Shown: in pieces, positions 8,901 to 16,792 of the stretch
How the letters are laid out: the number at the start of each line of letters is the position of its first letter
How positions within the stretch are numbered: the first letter of the stretch is position 1
Source: JANQJA01 sp047947185
GTDB lineage: Bacteria; Pseudomonadota; Gammaproteobacteria; Pseudomonadales; Azotimanducaceae
DNA length: 64,000 nucleotides
Direction: 5' to 3'
Assembly: GCA_047947185.1 (NCBI GenBank)
Contig: CP170502.1
Location: 4,836,001-4,900,000, forward strand
Position numbers and translations under genes: made by a program
Notes under the pieces: generated by a model
Databases searched by the model: none
What the model saw: the letters and a program-made list of their open reading frames with translations, nothing else
What the model was told of the DNA's origin: nothing

Positions 8901-9830
8901 ATGATTGAACTTCGCCATTTAAAGACGCTGGTGGCACTGAGGGACACCGGCAGCCTCGTCGAAGCGGCTGAACGACTGTTCCTGACCCAGTCCGCGCTCT
9001 CACACCAGATCAAGGACCTGGAGGACAGGCTGGACTGTTCGCTGTTTGTGCGCAAGACGCGGCCGCCCCGGTTCACCAGTGCCGGCCGGCGGCTGCTGCA
9101 GCTGGCAGACGAGGTGATACCCATGTTCAAGGCGGCTGAGCGCGATATTGGCCGACTTGCTGGTGGCGAGGCCGGTCGGTTGCACATCTGTATCGAGTGC
9201 CATAGCTGTTTCCAGTGGCTGATTCCCTGTATCGACCGCTATCGCGGCAATTGGCCCGAGGTTGAACTGGACCTGACGGGTGGACATAACTTTGCACCAC
9301 TGCCAGCACTGGTGCGGGGTGACCTTGATCTTGTGATTACGTCTGACCCACTGGCGTTGCCCGGGATCGAATACGTGCCGCTGTTTCGTTACGAAGCCAT
9401 GCTGGCAGTCAACAAGTTGCATCGCCTGGCGACCAAGGCGGTTGTAGAGCCGGCCGATCTTGCATCCGAGGTGCTCATCATCTACCCGGTGGAGCACGAT
9501 CGACTGGATATTTTCACCCGCTTTCTTGACCCGGCTGATGTGGAGCCCGAGTCCATCCGCACCGCCGAGCTGACACCCATGATGGTGCAACTGGTTGCGA
9601 GCGGGCGGGGCGTCAGTTGCCTGCCGAACTGGGCCCTGCATGAATACATGGAAAACCAGACCATTGTGGCGCGCAAACTGGGCAAGTCAGGGCTATGGGC
9701 GACACTGTATGCAGCCATCCGGGAAGACCAGCGAGATGCCGCGTTTATGGAAGACTTCCTGGCTACGGCAATTGATACCTGTTTTACCAACCTGACCGGT
9801 ATCCGGACGGTGCAGAAAGACGGTAGCTGA
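8901..9830 (+). CDS. metR: MetR, LysR-type regulator of methionine biosynthesis
   Basis: A 309-residue LysR-family regulator that closely resembles E. coli MetR from memory: the start MIELRHLKTLVALRDTGSL, the HTH with TQSALSHQIKDLE (about 32-44), FVRKTRPPRFT and the effector domain opening IECHSCFQWLIP. MetR uses homocysteine as co-effector to activate metE, metH and related genes. I chose the ATG at 8901 over 8874 because it aligns with MetR and leaves the MetR box outside the coding region. No target met gene is in the window. The C-terminus ends in a short non-conserved tail. Confidence 0.92.
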   Translation: MIELRHLKTLVALRDTGSLVEAAERLFLTQSALSHQIKDLEDRLDCSLFVRKTRPPRFTSAGRRLLQLADEVIPMFKAAERDIGRLAGGEAGRLHICIECHSCFQWLIPCIDRYRGNWPEVELDLTGGHNFAPLPALVRGDLDLVITSDPLALPGIEYVPLFRYEAMLAVNKLHRLATKAVVEPADLASEVLIIYPVEHDRLDIFTRFLDPADVEPESIRTAELTPMMVQLVASGRGVSCLPNWALHEYMENQTIVARKLGKSGLWATLYAAIREDQRDAAFMEDFLATAIDTCFTNLTGIRTVQKDGS

Positions 9831-9880
9831 GGGCTCCTGCGGTGGTGCCGACCCGCGGGGGAGTGGTGAAACGGACTCGG

Positions 9881-9916
9881 GAAACGAAAAGCCCCGGGCT
9901 TTTGACACCCGGGGCT
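9881..9916 (-). terminator. Rho-independent terminator of the small transcript
   Basis: On the minus strand a perfect 9-bp stem, AGCCCCGGG with CCCGGGGCT (arms 9908-9916 and 9890-9898), has a 9-base loop and is followed by TTTCGTTTC. On the plus strand the same stem is followed by CTGTCAACG with no U run, so it terminates the minus-strand transcript rather than metR. Confidence 0.85.
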
Positions 9917-9955
9917 CTGTCAACGTATGGGAGCAAGCTCCGAATTACGCCTGAT

Positions 9956-10000
9956 TTACAAGGCTAACTCGGAGGCTCCCTCGATAGACTGACTATTAAT
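9956..10000 (-). CDS. Putative 14-residue peptide with AUU start
   Basis: A perfect AAGGAGGTGATCC (10014 down to 10002) sits 7 bases before an ATT codon at 10000. From there the frame reads ATT AAT AGT CAG TCT ATC GAG and ends in TAA at 9956-9958, encoding (M)NSQSIEGASELAL. No ATG, GTG or TTG lies at a usable distance; the GTG inside the SD is too close. AUU starts are rare and are known from infC and pcnB, where IF3 restricts them. The stop codon falls in the loop of the downstream hairpin. Whether it is translated is unproven. Confidence 0.4.
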   Translation of the reverse strand: MNSQSIEGASELAL

Positions 10001-10120
10001 GGGATCACCTCCTTTTTACGCTCAGGGTGCCTGTCGGCGTACCAAGCTGTCCCCCCTGGATAGAACGGCTGGCACGTTGGTAGATCGGTAAGTCGAATGA
10101 TCCTGTCAAAAGACCAAACG

Positions 10121-10150
10121 ATTCTAATGTCTCTTTCTTCTGCCTGTCAA
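10121..10150 (-). promoter_or_regulatory. Strong sigma-70 promoter for the small transcript
   Basis: On the minus strand TTGACA (10150-10145), an 18-base spacer and TAGAAT (10126-10121) give one perfect and one 5/6 hexamer. The predicted start is a G at 10115 or 10114. It lies just past the stop of the PPOX gene, so the downstream transcript is independent of that gene. A second TTGACA at 10109-10104 has no good -10. Confidence 0.7.
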
Positions 10151-10205
10151 AGATCTTGTCCAGAAATTGCCAATTTTCTAGACCTGACCCTGGCGCAATA
10201 ACCTT

Positions 10206-10802
10206 TCACGGAACAAGGGTAAGCGGTTGCCATGTTCCCGCTTCAAGGGTGTAGGACATTCTGTAATAGATCCTGTCCTCACGGTTGAGATCCAGCACCT
10301 CGATGCGGCTGGCCACCAGTTCTATGCCGGCCACTTTTGCCGGTGCAACCTGGGTATCAAGGTCAAAATTGGCCTTGATGCGGTTGATTTCAGCCACCAG
10401 GGTTTCCCTGGATGCTATAGGCTCACTCTGGTCAATGGTCTGCTCGTACAGGATGTCCAGATATTTGCTGCCGCGGGGACGTCTGAGCCAGCTCTGGCGG
10501 ACGAAGTCCGGATCGCAGTTGTGGATGCCGCCCGTTATCCGGTATTGCCGCTGCATGGAGGGGTACCAGAGCAACAACTCATAGTTACCGCCGCGATTGA
10601 GAATTTTCCATTTGGGACTCGACTGGTTCATGAACAAAAGGAAGCGGTTTTCTGTGATATTGCGCAGCACCAGCGTACGCACCGATGCACTGCCATCGGT
10701 ATCAGCCAGCGCCAGGAAACACACGTCTGCGTTGGGGTCTTCCAGTCTCCTGGCCTGGACACGGTCGTCCCTGATTTGTTGCACCGGGTTTTGGGCAGGC
10801 AC
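10206..10802 (-). CDS. Pyridoxamine 5'-phosphate oxidase-family (PPOX) flavoprotein
   Basis: About 198 residues with a PPOX split-barrel. ASVRTLVLRNITENRFLLFMNQSSPKW is the FMN-binding stretch seen in PdxH-like proteins, and RQSWLRRPRGSK is like the PdxH C-terminal substrate loop. It is shorter and more divergent than true PdxH, so it may be a flavin-dependent oxidoreductase rather than the vitamin B6 enzyme. AGAGGAG lies 7 bases before the GTG at 10802; a GTG at 10808 is too close to it. It follows the MBL gene by 21 bases on the same strand. Confidence 0.72.
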   Translation of the reverse strand: MPAQNPVQQIRDDRVQARRLEDPNADVCFLALADTDGSASVRTLVLRNITENRFLLFMNQSSPKWKILNRGGNYELLLWYPSMQRQYRITGGIHNCDPDFVRQSWLRRPRGSKYLDILYEQTIDQSEPIASRETLVAEINRIKANFDLDTQVAPAKVAGIELVASRIEVLDLNREDRIYYRMSYTLEAGTWQPLTLVP

Positions 10803-10823
10803 TGTCACGCTCCTCTGGTCAAT

Positions 10824-11687
10824 TTACTGACTGGTAAAGCTGGTAAAAATTGTCCTGATCCAGCGCTCTTCATTGATGAATCCCTGGCCCCAGGATTGCC
10901 ATCGCGGGTCCAGGCCGGCGGCAACAATCTGTTCCACCGTGTGGCCGGCAGCCATGGCAGCGGTGACCGCAGCGGTGGTCTGCACCAGCATGTCATAAAA
11001 GTCCCGCAGGTCCTGCTTGCTGGCAAGCATGCCGTGGCCGGGAATGATGCTGGTGGTGTCATTCACCGTGCCGAGCACAATCCCGGTGTTGCTTGTAAGC
11101 CCCTGGACACTGCCACCAGCCTCCAGGTCAACATAGGGGAAGCGCCCGTTCCAGAAAGTGTCGCCGGTGTGCACCACATTGGAGCCAGTGAAGTACACAA
11201 GGGTATCACCATCCGTGTGGCCGGCCGGCATGTGGACGAGACGGATTTCTTCACCGTTAAAAAAGATGCTGGCTTGCTGCTCGTAGGTGATGACAGGGAG
11301 TGCCTCAGCGGGCAGTTTTTCTTCCCCATTCAGCAGCCGGGTGCGCACCCGGCTGTGCGCCATGATGATGCTGTCGCGGCCAAATGCGGCGTTGCTGCCG
11401 GTGTGGTCACCATGGTAGTGGGTGTTCAGGACAAAAGCGGGCGTGTCGCTGCCGAGCTCAGTCAGCGCCGCCTTTATCCTGGTCGCCAGCGGTGCGTACT
11501 GGTCATCTATCATCAGTATGCCGTCCGCGCCGCGCGAAACACCAATATTGCCACCACTGCCATACAACACGTAAACGTTGCCCACCACCGGGACCGTTTT
11601 GATGGTGACGTTGGCAAAACGATCTTCCGCGGCGCCTGCGAGGGGCACAAACAGCAGGGAGAGCAGGTAAAGATAAACGGGTTTCAT
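10824..11687 (-). CDS. Secreted metallo-beta-lactamase-fold hydrolase
   Basis: A 287-residue protein with a signal peptide (about 1-20, ending AGA-A) and an MBL fold. Metal ligands are visible in THYHGDHTG (89-97), the GHTDGD segment, HTGDTFWNG and IPGHG. The pattern is that of the wide MBL hydrolase family rather than a proven beta-lactamase. It is probably periplasmic. It lies 29 bases downstream of a membrane protein gene and just upstream of the PPOX gene, so they may be co-transcribed. The substrate is unknown. Confidence 0.8.
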   Translation of the reverse strand: MKPVYLYLLSLLFVPLAGAAEDRFANVTIKTVPVVGNVYVLYGSGGNIGVSRGADGILMIDDQYAPLATRIKAALTELGSDTPAFVLNTHYHGDHTGSNAAFGRDSIIMAHSRVRTRLLNGEEKLPAEALPVITYEQQASIFFNGEEIRLVHMPAGHTDGDTLVYFTGSNVVHTGDTFWNGRFPYVDLEAGGSVQGLTSNTGIVLGTVNDTTSIIPGHGMLASKQDLRDFYDMLVQTTAAVTAAMAAGHTVEQIVAAGLDPRWQSWGQGFINEERWIRTIFTSFTSQ

Positions 11688-11716
11688 GTGATGGACGTCC
11701 GTATGGGGTTATTGTG

Positions 11717-12520
11717 TCAGTCTATTACGTCAGGATCGAAGTCATAGATGCCATAGGTGAAGCCGACGGGTGGATGGTCACGAAAGCGGATCATGTGATT
11801 ATAGACATAGCCATGTGTGCTCCCGATCAGCGAATCCCGGATCATGCCATCATCATCACAGGCTTCTGCAACCCGGATCAGACGTTCGAAGTTGAAAATG
11901 AAGTTCTCGGAGTGGCGCGTGCGGACGGCCGTACCGTACAGCAGCTTGTAGGCGTAGCGCTCACCGTGGCGGAACAGCAGCTGCAGCATGGTGCGGGAGA
12001 ACACCTCGGGATCGTTATTACTCATGCTGGACCACAGGCTGGCAATCCGGTCGCCGGAAACAGCACCGCTGGCACCGGCGCCCTGGCTGGAGAGATAGAG
12101 AAACCCCATGATGACACCCAACTGCTGCCTGACACTGTCGGCGATACGGAGAAAAGACTCCTTGCGCGCGTGCATCTCGGACGCCCGGATGGCTTCCGAC
12201 TGAATCACCGCCTGTTCAGCCGACTTCTGGATTTCGACGTACTGCATTTTGATGGCAGTAGTGTTTTGCGACAGCTCCTTCTGCTGCGAAAAGAAAGCCA
12301 GTACAAACCACAGGAAGGCGAGAGGGGCAAATGCGCCCTCAAGAAAGCTGCCCAACGTGTCCATGCCGGTTTCACCGATGTGGGTCCAGCCGACCTGGGC
12401 CGAAATGTATACCGCCAGCATCGCGGTCCACAGCACTGAGATGACAATACCGAACCAGACACGCCAGTCGGGACCGCGTGAAAAGGGACTGAACGGTTCC
12501 TCGTTGGTCTTTGGCTGCAT
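11717..12520 (-). CDS. Two-helix membrane protein of unknown function
   Basis: A 267-residue protein with two N-terminal membrane helices (about 20-42 and 58-78), then a coiled-coil-like stretch (SQQKELSQNTTAIKMQYVEI, about 79-98) and a soluble C-terminal half. No catalytic motif is visible. The ATG at 12520 (MQPKTNEE) is preferred over 12559 because the extra 13 residues are not hydrophobic or conserved-looking. It is plausible as a sensor or scaffold, but nothing in the sequence assigns a role. Confidence 0.6.
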   Translation of the reverse strand: MQPKTNEEPFSPFSRGPDWRVWFGIVISVLWTAMLAVYISAQVGWTHIGETGMDTLGSFLEGAFAPLAFLWFVLAFFSQQKELSQNTTAIKMQYVEIQKSAEQAVIQSEAIRASEMHARKESFLRIADSVRQQLGVIMGFLYLSSQGAGASGAVSGDRIASLWSSMSNNDPEVFSRTMLQLLFRHGERYAYKLLYGTAVRTRHSENFIFNFERLIRVAEACDDDGMIRDSLIGSTHGYVYNHMIRFRDHPPVGFTYGIYDFDPDVID

Positions 12521-12589
12521 CACGCGCTTCCTTTTTGTTGTTAACCCCAGGGATATCAAGGGAAAGTCCTGCCTCCCCCGGTGTAATGC

Positions 12590-13273
12590 CTATGTCTTCC
12601 CCAGGTCGCCCGTGAGCGACGCGCGCTGGGATACTTCAATCCAGTTGTTGTCGGGATCCGTCACGAAACTGATCCTTGCGGTGCTCCCTAGGGTGACGGG
12701 CGGGCGCCCCTCGGTCCCACCGCGGGCGAGCACGCCGGCGTGTTCTTCATCAACCTGCCAGACCTGCACCGTGATATAGCGATAGCCGAGACCACGCATT
12801 TGCCGCACGGGTGCTTTTGCCGGGTTTTCCTCGAGGAACAAAAGAGTGGTGCCCCAACGATAGGTGTTGTCTCCCAGGGATTCAATCTGCAGGACCTGTT
12901 CGTAGAAATGCCTGAACGAGGCCAGTGACGAGACCTGTAGGGTCAGGCCAATATGGGTAATGCCCGCGTGGCCTTCCGGCACCAGCACAACCTGGTTGCC
13001 ATCGGGGTCGGTAAGTTCAACAGGAGCGGTGATGCCCTTGCGCGCTACATGCAGTTTGACGTATCCGGTCGGGTCATCAGCAGGCAACGGCTCGCGAACG
13101 TGATTCAGCTTGAATACCGACCCATTCAGTGAATGCCGGTGCTGGTGCGTGCCACCACCCACCTTCAACAGTTCCTCGTACGGCAGACCTACCTCCTGTT
13201 GCCAGAACGTCAGCATTGGATCACGCTGGTTGGTCTGCAGGCCAATGTCGATAAAGTCTTTGGCGAGTTTCAT
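12590..13273 (-). CDS. VOC-family (glyoxalase/dioxygenase fold) protein
   Basis: A 227-residue protein with two vicinal-oxygen-chelate modules: an N-terminal DIGLQTNQRDPMLTFWQQEVG (8-28) and a second starting ITHIGLTLQVSSLASFRHFY, ending DPDNNWIEVSQ. The ligand pattern (His in HRHSL and HIGL, Glu in WIEV) suggests a metal site, but the substrate is not clear. Candidates are glyoxalase-like, extradiol dioxygenase-like or epimerase-like functions. Its start overlaps the end of the 94-residue gene upstream by 4 bases, so the two are coupled. Confidence 0.72.
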   Translation of the reverse strand: MKLAKDFIDIGLQTNQRDPMLTFWQQEVGLPYEELLKVGGGTHQHRHSLNGSVFKLNHVREPLPADDPTGYVKLHVARKGITAPVELTDPDGNQVVLVPEGHAGITHIGLTLQVSSLASFRHFYEQVLQIESLGDNTYRWGTTLLFLEENPAKAPVRQMRGLGYRYITVQVWQVDEEHAGVLARGGTEGRPPVTLGSTARISFVTDPDNNWIEVSQRASLTGDLGKT

Positions 13274-13554
13274 GACTTGGTTTCCCTCTGGCAGGTTTCG
13301 TCGAGCAGCAGCGCCTTGTTGGCCAACAACTGCACCTGGATGTTTGAATCGGCGTAACTGACAAGGGCCTCGACAAACTCATGCCACTCGTAGTCGGTCT
13401 GGACCGTGGTAGAAAGTCGCAGCAAGCAGTTGTTGCCGTCACCTGATGCCTGCTCGCGCACCAGTCCGTTCACCAAAAGGCGTGCTCCGGGTGGCTCTCC
13501 AAACTCTACCGTGAGTGTTGAACCGTGATAGCTGAGTTCCAGTCGCCTTTGCAT
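13270..13554 (-). CDS. Small hypothetical protein coupled to the VOC gene
   Basis: A 94-residue protein with a beta-rich N-terminal half (LELSYHGSTLTVEFG) and a helix-like C-terminal half. No signal peptide or membrane helix. No family recognised. Its stop overlaps the VOC start by 4 bases (ATGA), which supports it as a real translated gene and hints that it may be a partner or accessory of the VOC protein. The start at 13554 has a weak purine stretch upstream. Confidence 0.5.
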   Translation of the reverse strand: MQRRLELSYHGSTLTVEFGEPPGARLLVNGLVREQASGDGNNCLLRLSTTVQTDYEWHEFVEALVSYADSNIQVQLLANKALLLDETCQRETKS

Positions 13555-13658
13555 GTTGGTCCAGTGTCTGTTGCTGTGGTGGGCTGAAGTATAGCAAGCC
13601 GGTTACATTGATTGATTCAAATGCAGTATCATTGCGCGGCATTTTCAGGGAGCAGGCA

Positions 13659-13829
13659 ATGAGCCAGATTGATGATATTAAAGCGAACGCCACCGAGATC
13701 CGCAAAGGCCTGAAGAAGCTCGGTCCGGATCGCGTGGTGGCGCTTTCAGTACACAAATCCAAAGAACTGATTGTGGAGCTGGAGGCGCGTGCTGACAAAC
13801 TGCTGCAGCAACTGGAGGCGCTCGGCTAG
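13659..13829 (+). CDS. Short helical protein
   Basis: A 56-residue, highly charged protein that should be a helix pair (MSQIDDIKANATEIRKGL near the start, VELEARADKLLQQLEALG at the end). The ATG at 13659 has GGGAGCAGG just upstream; the frame stays open to 13608 but without such a site. The stop lies in a 14-base tandem duplication. It precedes the TauD gene by 35 bases and may be co-transcribed. No function is visible. Confidence 0.5.
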   Translation: MSQIDDIKANATEIRKGLKKLGPDRVVALSVHKSKELIVELEARADKLLQQLEALG

Positions 13830-13842
13830 AGGCGCTCGGCTA
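13815..13842. repeat. 14-bp tandem duplication at a stop codon
   Basis: GAGGCGCTCGGCTA occurs twice in direct succession (13815-13828 and 13829-13842). The first copy carries the end and TAG of the 56-residue ORF; the second is a silent copy of it in the gap before the TauD gene. This looks like a recent slippage event. Confidence 0.9.
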
Positions 13843-13864
13843 GACGCCAGGAGCAAGTGACCCG

Positions 13865-14695
13865 TTGATCCGTTTTTCGCCATGTGCAGGTGCTCTTGGG
13901 GCTGAGGTGTCCGGCCTGGATTTGTGTGCGCCCCTGTCGGCGGAAGACTTTGCGACCCTGAAGCAGGGCTGGCTCGACTACGAGGTGCTTTTTTTCCGGG
14001 ACCAGCCCCTGACACCACCCGCTCATGCGGCACTGGCAGAACGGTTTGGCGTACCCCAGCTACACGAAGCTTATCCCCACGTTGAGGGGTATCCGCAGCT
14101 CACCATTCTCGAGAACGATCGTGATCATCCATCAATGATCGAGATGTGGCATACAGACATGACGTTCCGGCAAAACCCGCCACTGGGTTCGATCCTGCAC
14201 GGCGTTATCATTCCTGAGCGCGGGGGGGACACGCTGTTTGCGAGCATGTCGGCGGCCTATGAAGGGCTGTCCGATGCGATGCAGCAGTTCCTGTCATCCC
14301 TCACTGCCATCCACGATTTCAGTTTTGGTTTCAAGGAAAGCCTGGCTGCCCCGGGCGGCCGCGAGCGCCTGGCCCCAATGGTGGCTGCCAATCCGCCGGT
14401 TGAGCACCCTGTTGTCAAAACACACCCGGAATCTGGCCGAAAGTGCCTGTATGTCAACTCGCTGTTTACCGTATCCATCAAGGGTATGAAACAGAAAGAG
14501 AGCCAGGCGCTGCTCGAATTCCTGTTTGACCACGTGGTCACGCCTGAATATACCTGCCGGTTCCGCTGGCAACAGAACTCCGTGGCATTCTGGGACAACC
14601 GGATTGTCCAGCACAAACCGGTGAATGACTACTGGCCCCAGCACCGCCGCATGCAGCGCATTACGATCGACGACGGAACCTCCGCGCCGCGTTAA
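13865..14695 (+). CDS. TauD/TfdA-family Fe(II)/2-oxoglutarate dioxygenase
   Basis: A 276-residue cytosolic dioxygenase. The facial triad is visible: His96-x-Asp98 in WHTDMTF and a distal His250 in WDNRIVQHKP, followed by an Arg near 265 for 2-oxoglutarate. GGDTLFASM (120-128) is typical of TauD/TfdA. The family hydroxylates sulfonates, aryloxyalkanoates or sulfate esters, but the substrate here is unknown. The best start is a TTG at 13865 with AGGAG 11 bases upstream; no ATG is in frame near the N-terminus. The end overlaps the convergent hydrolase gene by 4 bases. Confidence 0.85.
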   Translation: MIRFSPCAGALGAEVSGLDLCAPLSAEDFATLKQGWLDYEVLFFRDQPLTPPAHAALAERFGVPQLHEAYPHVEGYPQLTILENDRDHPSMIEMWHTDMTFRQNPPLGSILHGVIIPERGGDTLFASMSAAYEGLSDAMQQFLSSLTAIHDFSFGFKESLAAPGGRERLAPMVAANPPVEHPVVKTHPESGRKCLYVNSLFTVSIKGMKQKESQALLEFLFDHVVTPEYTCRFRWQQNSVAFWDNRIVQHKPVNDYWPQHRRMQRITIDDGTSAPR

Positions 14696-15570
14696 TCCCC
14701 TTTCTTCATGTTTTCCAGGATCTCCCCAAGCGCGTCGATAAACAGGAGGGGCTGGTCGAGAAAAACGTGATGCCAGGCACCGGGCACTGTTCGCAGGAGG
14801 TCCGGTTCAATCAGTGATGACACCAGGGCCCTGGCCTCGGCAGGAAAGAACCGGCTGTTGTCACCGAGGATAAATCCCACCGGGCAGGCCGTCTCGCGGA
14901 TTGTGGTCGCGGCATCCGGGATTTTAATGCCCGGTGTGTCCTCAAACCGCGCGAACATCGTCTGGTCGAGTTTGAAGTAGAAGCCATCTGGCGAGCCACG
15001 TACGGAATGCTCCGCAATGTAATCGATAATATAGTCGTTGGCGCAGGGTTGCGGCGGCCGCAGCCGGAAGCGCCTCTTGGCTGCTTCAAGGGAAGGATAG
15101 AAGCGCCGTTGTGTGCGCGGCAGCGGGGGCGGCGGACGCTGGGTGCGGTGGGTGCTCACCATAGAGTCCACCAGTACAATGCCCGTCAGGGCTTCCCCGT
15201 GCAGATAAGCGGCAATTCTCGTCATGGTTCCGCCAAAGCTGTGGCCGACAACAATAGCCGGGGCATTGCCCAGTGCGTCGAGTACACCCATGATCTCATT
15301 TGCGAAACCGGTCGCCGTATAGCGGGTGCGGTGTTCCGAATCACCGTTGCCGCTCATGTCCATGGCAACAGGATTAAACCGGTCGATGAAGGCAGGCGCG
15401 ATGAAGTCCCACCAGTGGCTCTGTGCACCATTGCCATGGACAAACAGCAGATGGGGCTTGTCAGGGTCAGTGCCCCACACGTCAAAATGGATGCGTGCGC
15501 CATCCACCTGGGTGAACCGGGTCTGGCGGGGCCTGTTGACCAGGTTCCTGAACCATTCGGGTTGTTGCAC
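14692..15570 (-). CDS. Alpha/beta-fold hydrolase
   Basis: A 292-residue cytosolic hydrolase. The oxyanion loop LFVHGNGAQSHWW and the nucleophile elbow VVGHSFGGTM (Ser in GHSFGG) are present, with an acidic residue and WHHVF near the C-terminus giving the His. The GTG at 15570 has AGGA 6 bases upstream and fits the fold; the frame continues to 15810 through Arg-rich non-family sequence, which I rejected. It is divergent from the TRAP operon, with 106 bases between them. The substrate is unknown; an esterase or epoxide/lactone hydrolase is possible. Confidence 0.8.
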   Translation of the reverse strand: MQQPEWFRNLVNRPRQTRFTQVDGARIHFDVWGTDPDKPHLLFVHGNGAQSHWWDFIAPAFIDRFNPVAMDMSGNGDSEHRTRYTATGFANEIMGVLDALGNAPAIVVGHSFGGTMTRIAAYLHGEALTGIVLVDSMVSTHRTQRPPPPLPRTQRRFYPSLEAAKRRFRLRPPQPCANDYIIDYIAEHSVRGSPDGFYFKLDQTMFARFEDTPGIKIPDAATTIRETACPVGFILGDNSRFFPAEARALVSSLIEPDLLRTVPGAWHHVFLDQPLLFIDALGEILENMKKGD

Positions 15571-15676
15571 GGGTTTTCCTGGATAGATTCTGGGGCGCCT
15601 GCCGGGTTGAAGCCCGCCGCGCGCATCTGGTGCACAATGAGCGTTAGTATACCCCTGTGAGCAGGAAAGGTGATTT

Positions 15677-16792
15677 ATGAACCGGAAGAACCCCTGGAAC
15701 AACCGAACAGCGGCGCTGGCCGTGTCTTTTGCTTTTCTGGCCGGCATCATCGGTGCCCTGGCACTTCGTGGCGGTTCTGTGGCGGCCCCCATAACAAGCA
15801 GGGCTGCCACCGGTCAGGAGGTGCGATGGCGGGTACCCGTGGCTTTTGGCACCAACCTGCCGGCGCTGGGCGACAATGTTCTGGAGGTTTCGGCGGAGCT
15901 GGCGCGTGTTACCGGTGGCCGCATCCGGCTTGATGTCTATGAACCCGGCACCCTGATCCCGCCTTTCAGCATTACCGAGGGGGTGAGGGACAACAAGATC
16001 GAGGCCGGCTATACCTGGGTTGGCTACGACCAGGGCCGGATTCCCGCCACACCGCTGGTGTCTGCCGTACCATTTGGCATGGAGCCCTGGGAGTTTGCCG
16101 CCTGGTACTACGAGGATGAGGGGCGGATGCTGACGGAACTGCTCTACCGCGATCATGGTGTCGTGCCGATTCTGTGCGGTATCGTGGGGCCGGAAACGGC
16201 GGGCTGGTTTCGTGTGCCTATTGAACGGACGGAAGATTTCCAGGGGCTGAAGATCCGTTTTGCAGGTCTCGGGGGCCGGGTATTGCAGGAACTGGGTGCG
16301 TCCGTGACCCTGATCCCCGGCGGCGAGATTTTTCAGGCACTGGAAAAAGGCGCGATTGATGCAACGGAATTTTCCATGCCCGCAGTGGACCAGATGCTCG
16401 GCTTTGACCGGGTTGCAAAGTTCAATTATTTCCCGGGCTGGCACCAGACTTTTACCGCATCACACCTGGTGGTCAACGCCTCGCGCTGGGCCGCGCTCGG
16501 GGATGCCGACAGGGGACTCATCGAAATGGCCTGCACGGCAGGCGTGATCCGCAACCTGGCCCATGGTGAAGCAATCCAGGGAGCAGTGTTGCAGGGGTTC
16601 CCGTCAAAAGGGGTCACGCCTGTCAGGTTCAGCCGTGACGTGTTAAAACAGTTGCAGGCCACCACGCAAAAAGTGTTGGCTGAGGAGGCGGCAAAAGACC
16701 CGATGTTCAAACGCATTATGGATTCCCAGCACCAGTTCATGACAACCTACAGGATCTGGAAAGATCACGCTTACCTGCCCAGGGATTTCTAG
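15677..16792 (+). CDS. TRAP transporter periplasmic substrate-binding protein (TakP-like)
   Basis: A 371-residue DctP-family solute receptor with an N-terminal membrane/signal segment (about 12-32). GLKIRFAGLGGRVLQELG with the substrate Arg, followed by PGGEIFQALEKGAIDATEF, and the WHQ region are close to TakP-type receptors, which bind alpha-keto acids. The substrate is therefore inferred to be a monocarboxylate or keto acid. AAAGG lies before the ATG at 15677. The stop TAG is part of the CTAG flanking a MITE, so the insertion left the protein intact. It works with the two membrane genes downstream. Confidence 0.85.
   Translation: MNRKNPWNNRTAALAVSFAFLAGIIGALALRGGSVAAPITSRAATGQEVRWRVPVAFGTNLPALGDNVLEVSAELARVTGGRIRLDVYEPGTLIPPFSITEGVRDNKIEAGYTWVGYDQGRIPATPLVSAVPFGMEPWEFAAWYYEDEGRMLTELLYRDHGVVPILCGIVGPETAGWFRVPIERTEDFQGLKIRFAGLGGRVLQELGASVTLIPGGEIFQALEKGAIDATEFSMPAVDQMLGFDRVAKFNYFPGWHQTFTASHLVVNASRWAALGDADRGLIEMACTAGVIRNLAHGEAIQGAVLQGFPSKGVTPVRFSRDVLKQLQATTQKVLAEEAAKDPMFKRIMDSQHQFMTTYRIWKDHAYLPRDF

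Larger units (their letters stand above)
9881..10114 (-). ncRNA. Candidate structured small RNA / small-ORF mRNA
   Basis: This stretch lies between metR and the PPOX gene and is not covered by any ordinary gene. On the minus strand it has a sigma-70 promoter (10121-10150), about 114 nt of leader, a 13-nt perfect anti-SD complement (10002-10014), a 14-codon ORF, a long hairpin and a terminator, giving a transcript of roughly 230 nt. The hairpin (9938-9974) pairs CTCC-GAGTTA-GCCT with AGGC-G-TAATTC-GGAG: 14 pairs with one bulged G, one G-U pair and an 8-nt loop. A competing GGAG-CUUG-CUCC tetraloop hairpin overlaps its 3' arm. In the leader, TACCAA (10077-10082) can pair with TTGGTA (10040-10045). 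I recognise no known RNA family. Confidence 0.6.

Noticed and set aside
10002..10014. GGATCACCTCCTT on the plus strand, identical to the 3' end of 16S rRNA
   Set aside because: No other 16S sequence is nearby and no ITS follows; it is better read as a perfect Shine-Dalgarno on the minus strand, with promoter and terminator in matching orientation.
10227..11747. 506-residue plus-strand open frame
   Set aside because: It is the complement of the PPOX and MBL genes, whose own frames show clear motifs; the plus-strand protein has no family-like sequence.
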